A stretch of DNA of 5,371 nucleotides from MESE01 sp036675035 (GTDB lineage Bacteria; Pseudomonadota; Gammaproteobacteria; Burkholderiales; Burkholderiaceae_D), in assembly GCA_036675035.1 (NCBI GenBank), contig JAKFFO010000129.1, positions 1-5,371 of the forward strand, in the 5' to 3' direction. The stretch's first letter is position 1. Every line of letters begins with the position of its first letter. The translations under genes and the position numbers were made by a program. Positions 4,419-5,371 of the stretch are shown here, one piece after another. The notes beneath the pieces were generated by a model. It was not told where the DNA came from. It worked only from the letters and a program-made list of their open reading frames with translations, and ran no database searches.

Positions 4419-5291
4419 TCATTTTCCTTTACCCTCCAGGATCATCACGCGTTGCGCGATAAACGAGGCTCCCCATCCTGCAGCATTGCGGAACGCGGGC
4501 GGGATTCGGGCAAGAATGCGGGCAAGCCGGCCGACGCTGCGGGACATGATTTCCGGTCGTTCCACAAACCTGATCCTGACGCCGGCATTGTCGGCACGCC
4601 GCAGCAGTTCGCCCTTTGTCGGGTAATGGCAAATCCGCATCATCTCTACATTGGTTGCCAGCGTTTCGCGCCAATTAAAATCAACCTGGCGGCCCGAGCG
4701 CTTGCCAAGCATGGCCCATAGCGCGAGATATGGTTTGAAATGACATAGCAGAGGAATCGGCAAGTCCACGTGGCTCTCGATCAACCCATTCGGTCCCGGA
4801 AATCGATGCAGCGAGATTGCACCCGGCTTGAGTACGCGGGCTATTTCCGCATATACCTCTTCATAGTTGAACACGTGCTCAAAAACCTGATCGCTCAACG
4901 CAAAATCGAAATGGCCGTCAGGGAAAGGCAGCTTGTAGTTATCGGGGTTTACGGCATGCAGGCGCTTTACATAGTCGCCTTCAGGTTTGTCATGCACTTC
5001 CCAGTACTGATCGAAATCCTTGTTCCACAGTTCAAGCACATCGATGCCGTGAGCATCGTAACCCATGTCCAGAAGCGCAATGACGGAGTCGCCTACGCCG
5101 CATCCGACATCCAGAACCCGGCTGCCGGGTTTAACCGGATGACCCAGGCGGGCGACAAAGTTCAGATTGGAAATTAGCTCTTTTCTTATTGCGTCTTTAT
5201 CTCGCGGAGCATTCTTCACTAACCGCTTTTGCAGTTCACCTATTCGATCCTTGCCAGAATACGGATTCTCGGTTGTTGCGGTAGTCGTCAC
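4419..5291 (-). CDS. Class I SAM-dependent methyltransferase, substrate unknown
   Basis: The 290-residue protein is counted from a GTG at 5291, chosen because GAGGAG sits six bases upstream; the frame runs on to a GTG at 5369, but that would add 26 residues without family character and would leave an ideal ribosome site unused. Residues 59-69 (VLDVGCGVGDS) are SAM-binding motif I. GIDV (82-85) ends beta 2. FDFALSDQVFEHV (128-140) is the motif around beta 4, and ARVLKPGAISLHRFP (151-165) gives beta 5. This is the Methyltransf_11/UbiE-like fold. The insert DFDQYWEVHDKPEGDY (92-107) and a basic, hydrophobic C-terminus (about 254-290) may define the substrate; similar enzymes act on lipids, quinones, sugars or small metabolites. 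No neighbouring gene in the window indicates a pathway. The 80 bases upstream show no clear promoter. Confidence 0.85.
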   Translation of the reverse strand: MTTTATTENPYSGKDRIGELQKRLVKNAPRDKDAIRKELISNLNFVARLGHPVKPGSRVLDVGCGVGDSVIALLDMGYDAHGIDVLELWNKDFDQYWEVHDKPEGDYVKRLHAVNPDNYKLPFPDGHFDFALSDQVFEHVFNYEEVYAEIARVLKPGAISLHRFPGPNGLIESHVDLPIPLLCHFKPYLALWAMLGKRSGRQVDFNWRETLATNVEMMRICHYPTKGELLRRADNAGVRIRFVERPEIMSRSVGRLARILARIPPAFRNAAGWGASFIAQRVMILEGKGK

Positions 5292-5371
5292 GATAATCTC
5301 CTCGATAATTCGATATTGATAGCAGACAGACTTTTGAGAGATTTGATCTGCCTCAAGTGCGGGTTTCACTA

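Noticed and set aside
5292..5369. Methyltransferase start at GTG 5369
   Set aside because: The extra 26 residues lack family character, and the GTG at 5291 has an ideal GAGGAG six bases upstream.

Overview
The window looks like chromosomal DNA of a GC-rich proteobacterium, most likely a betaproteobacterium of the Burkholderiales type. This taxonomic guess rests on codon use, the family resemblance of the proteins and a tRNA-Cys/tRNA-Leu(UAA) order, not on a marker gene. It splits into two parts at a broken tRNA gene near position 2415-2466.

Left part (1 to about 2410): the end of an integrated mobile element. It carries a same-strand, tightly packed gene set: the 3' portion of a ParM/StbA-type actin-like segregation ATPase (1-854); a small ParR-like protein that overlaps it by four bases (851-1129); a protein with a Cas4-like N-terminal start and a CFI-box-CTERM module (1182-1643); and, overlapping that by 14 bases, a membrane-anchored PD-(D/E)XK nuclease with a three-cysteine C-terminal cluster (1630-2187). 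Read together, the last two look like one Cas4/RecB-type iron-sulfur nuclease divided over two membrane-associated polypeptides. The first holds the N-terminal cysteine and the G-x3-H motif; the second holds D, E-x-K, Q and the last three cysteines. The genes are followed by about 220 bases of visibly AT-rich DNA with palindromes and short direct repeats, ending at a tRNA-Cys 3' fragment. That fragment is what tyrosine-recombinase integration into a tRNA gene leaves at the distal end of an element.

Right part (about 2415 to 5371): host backbone. It holds the displaced tRNA-Cys 3' half, a strong terminator and an intact tRNA-Leu(UAA) (the cysT-leuZ order also known from E. coli glyW-cysT-leuZ). 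Next is a small metal-response module: a minus-strand merR-like/ynfA pair coupled by an ATGA overlap, divergent from a MerF-like two-helix cysteine-rich membrane protein. The divergent gap contains a textbook MerR-type promoter (19-base spacer filled by a 19-base palindrome). The window closes with a minus-strand class I SAM-dependent methyltransferase of unknown substrate. A 333-base convergent gap lies before it, with only doubtful small ORFs.

The most unusual content is the segregation plus split-nuclease cluster at the attachment end of the element.
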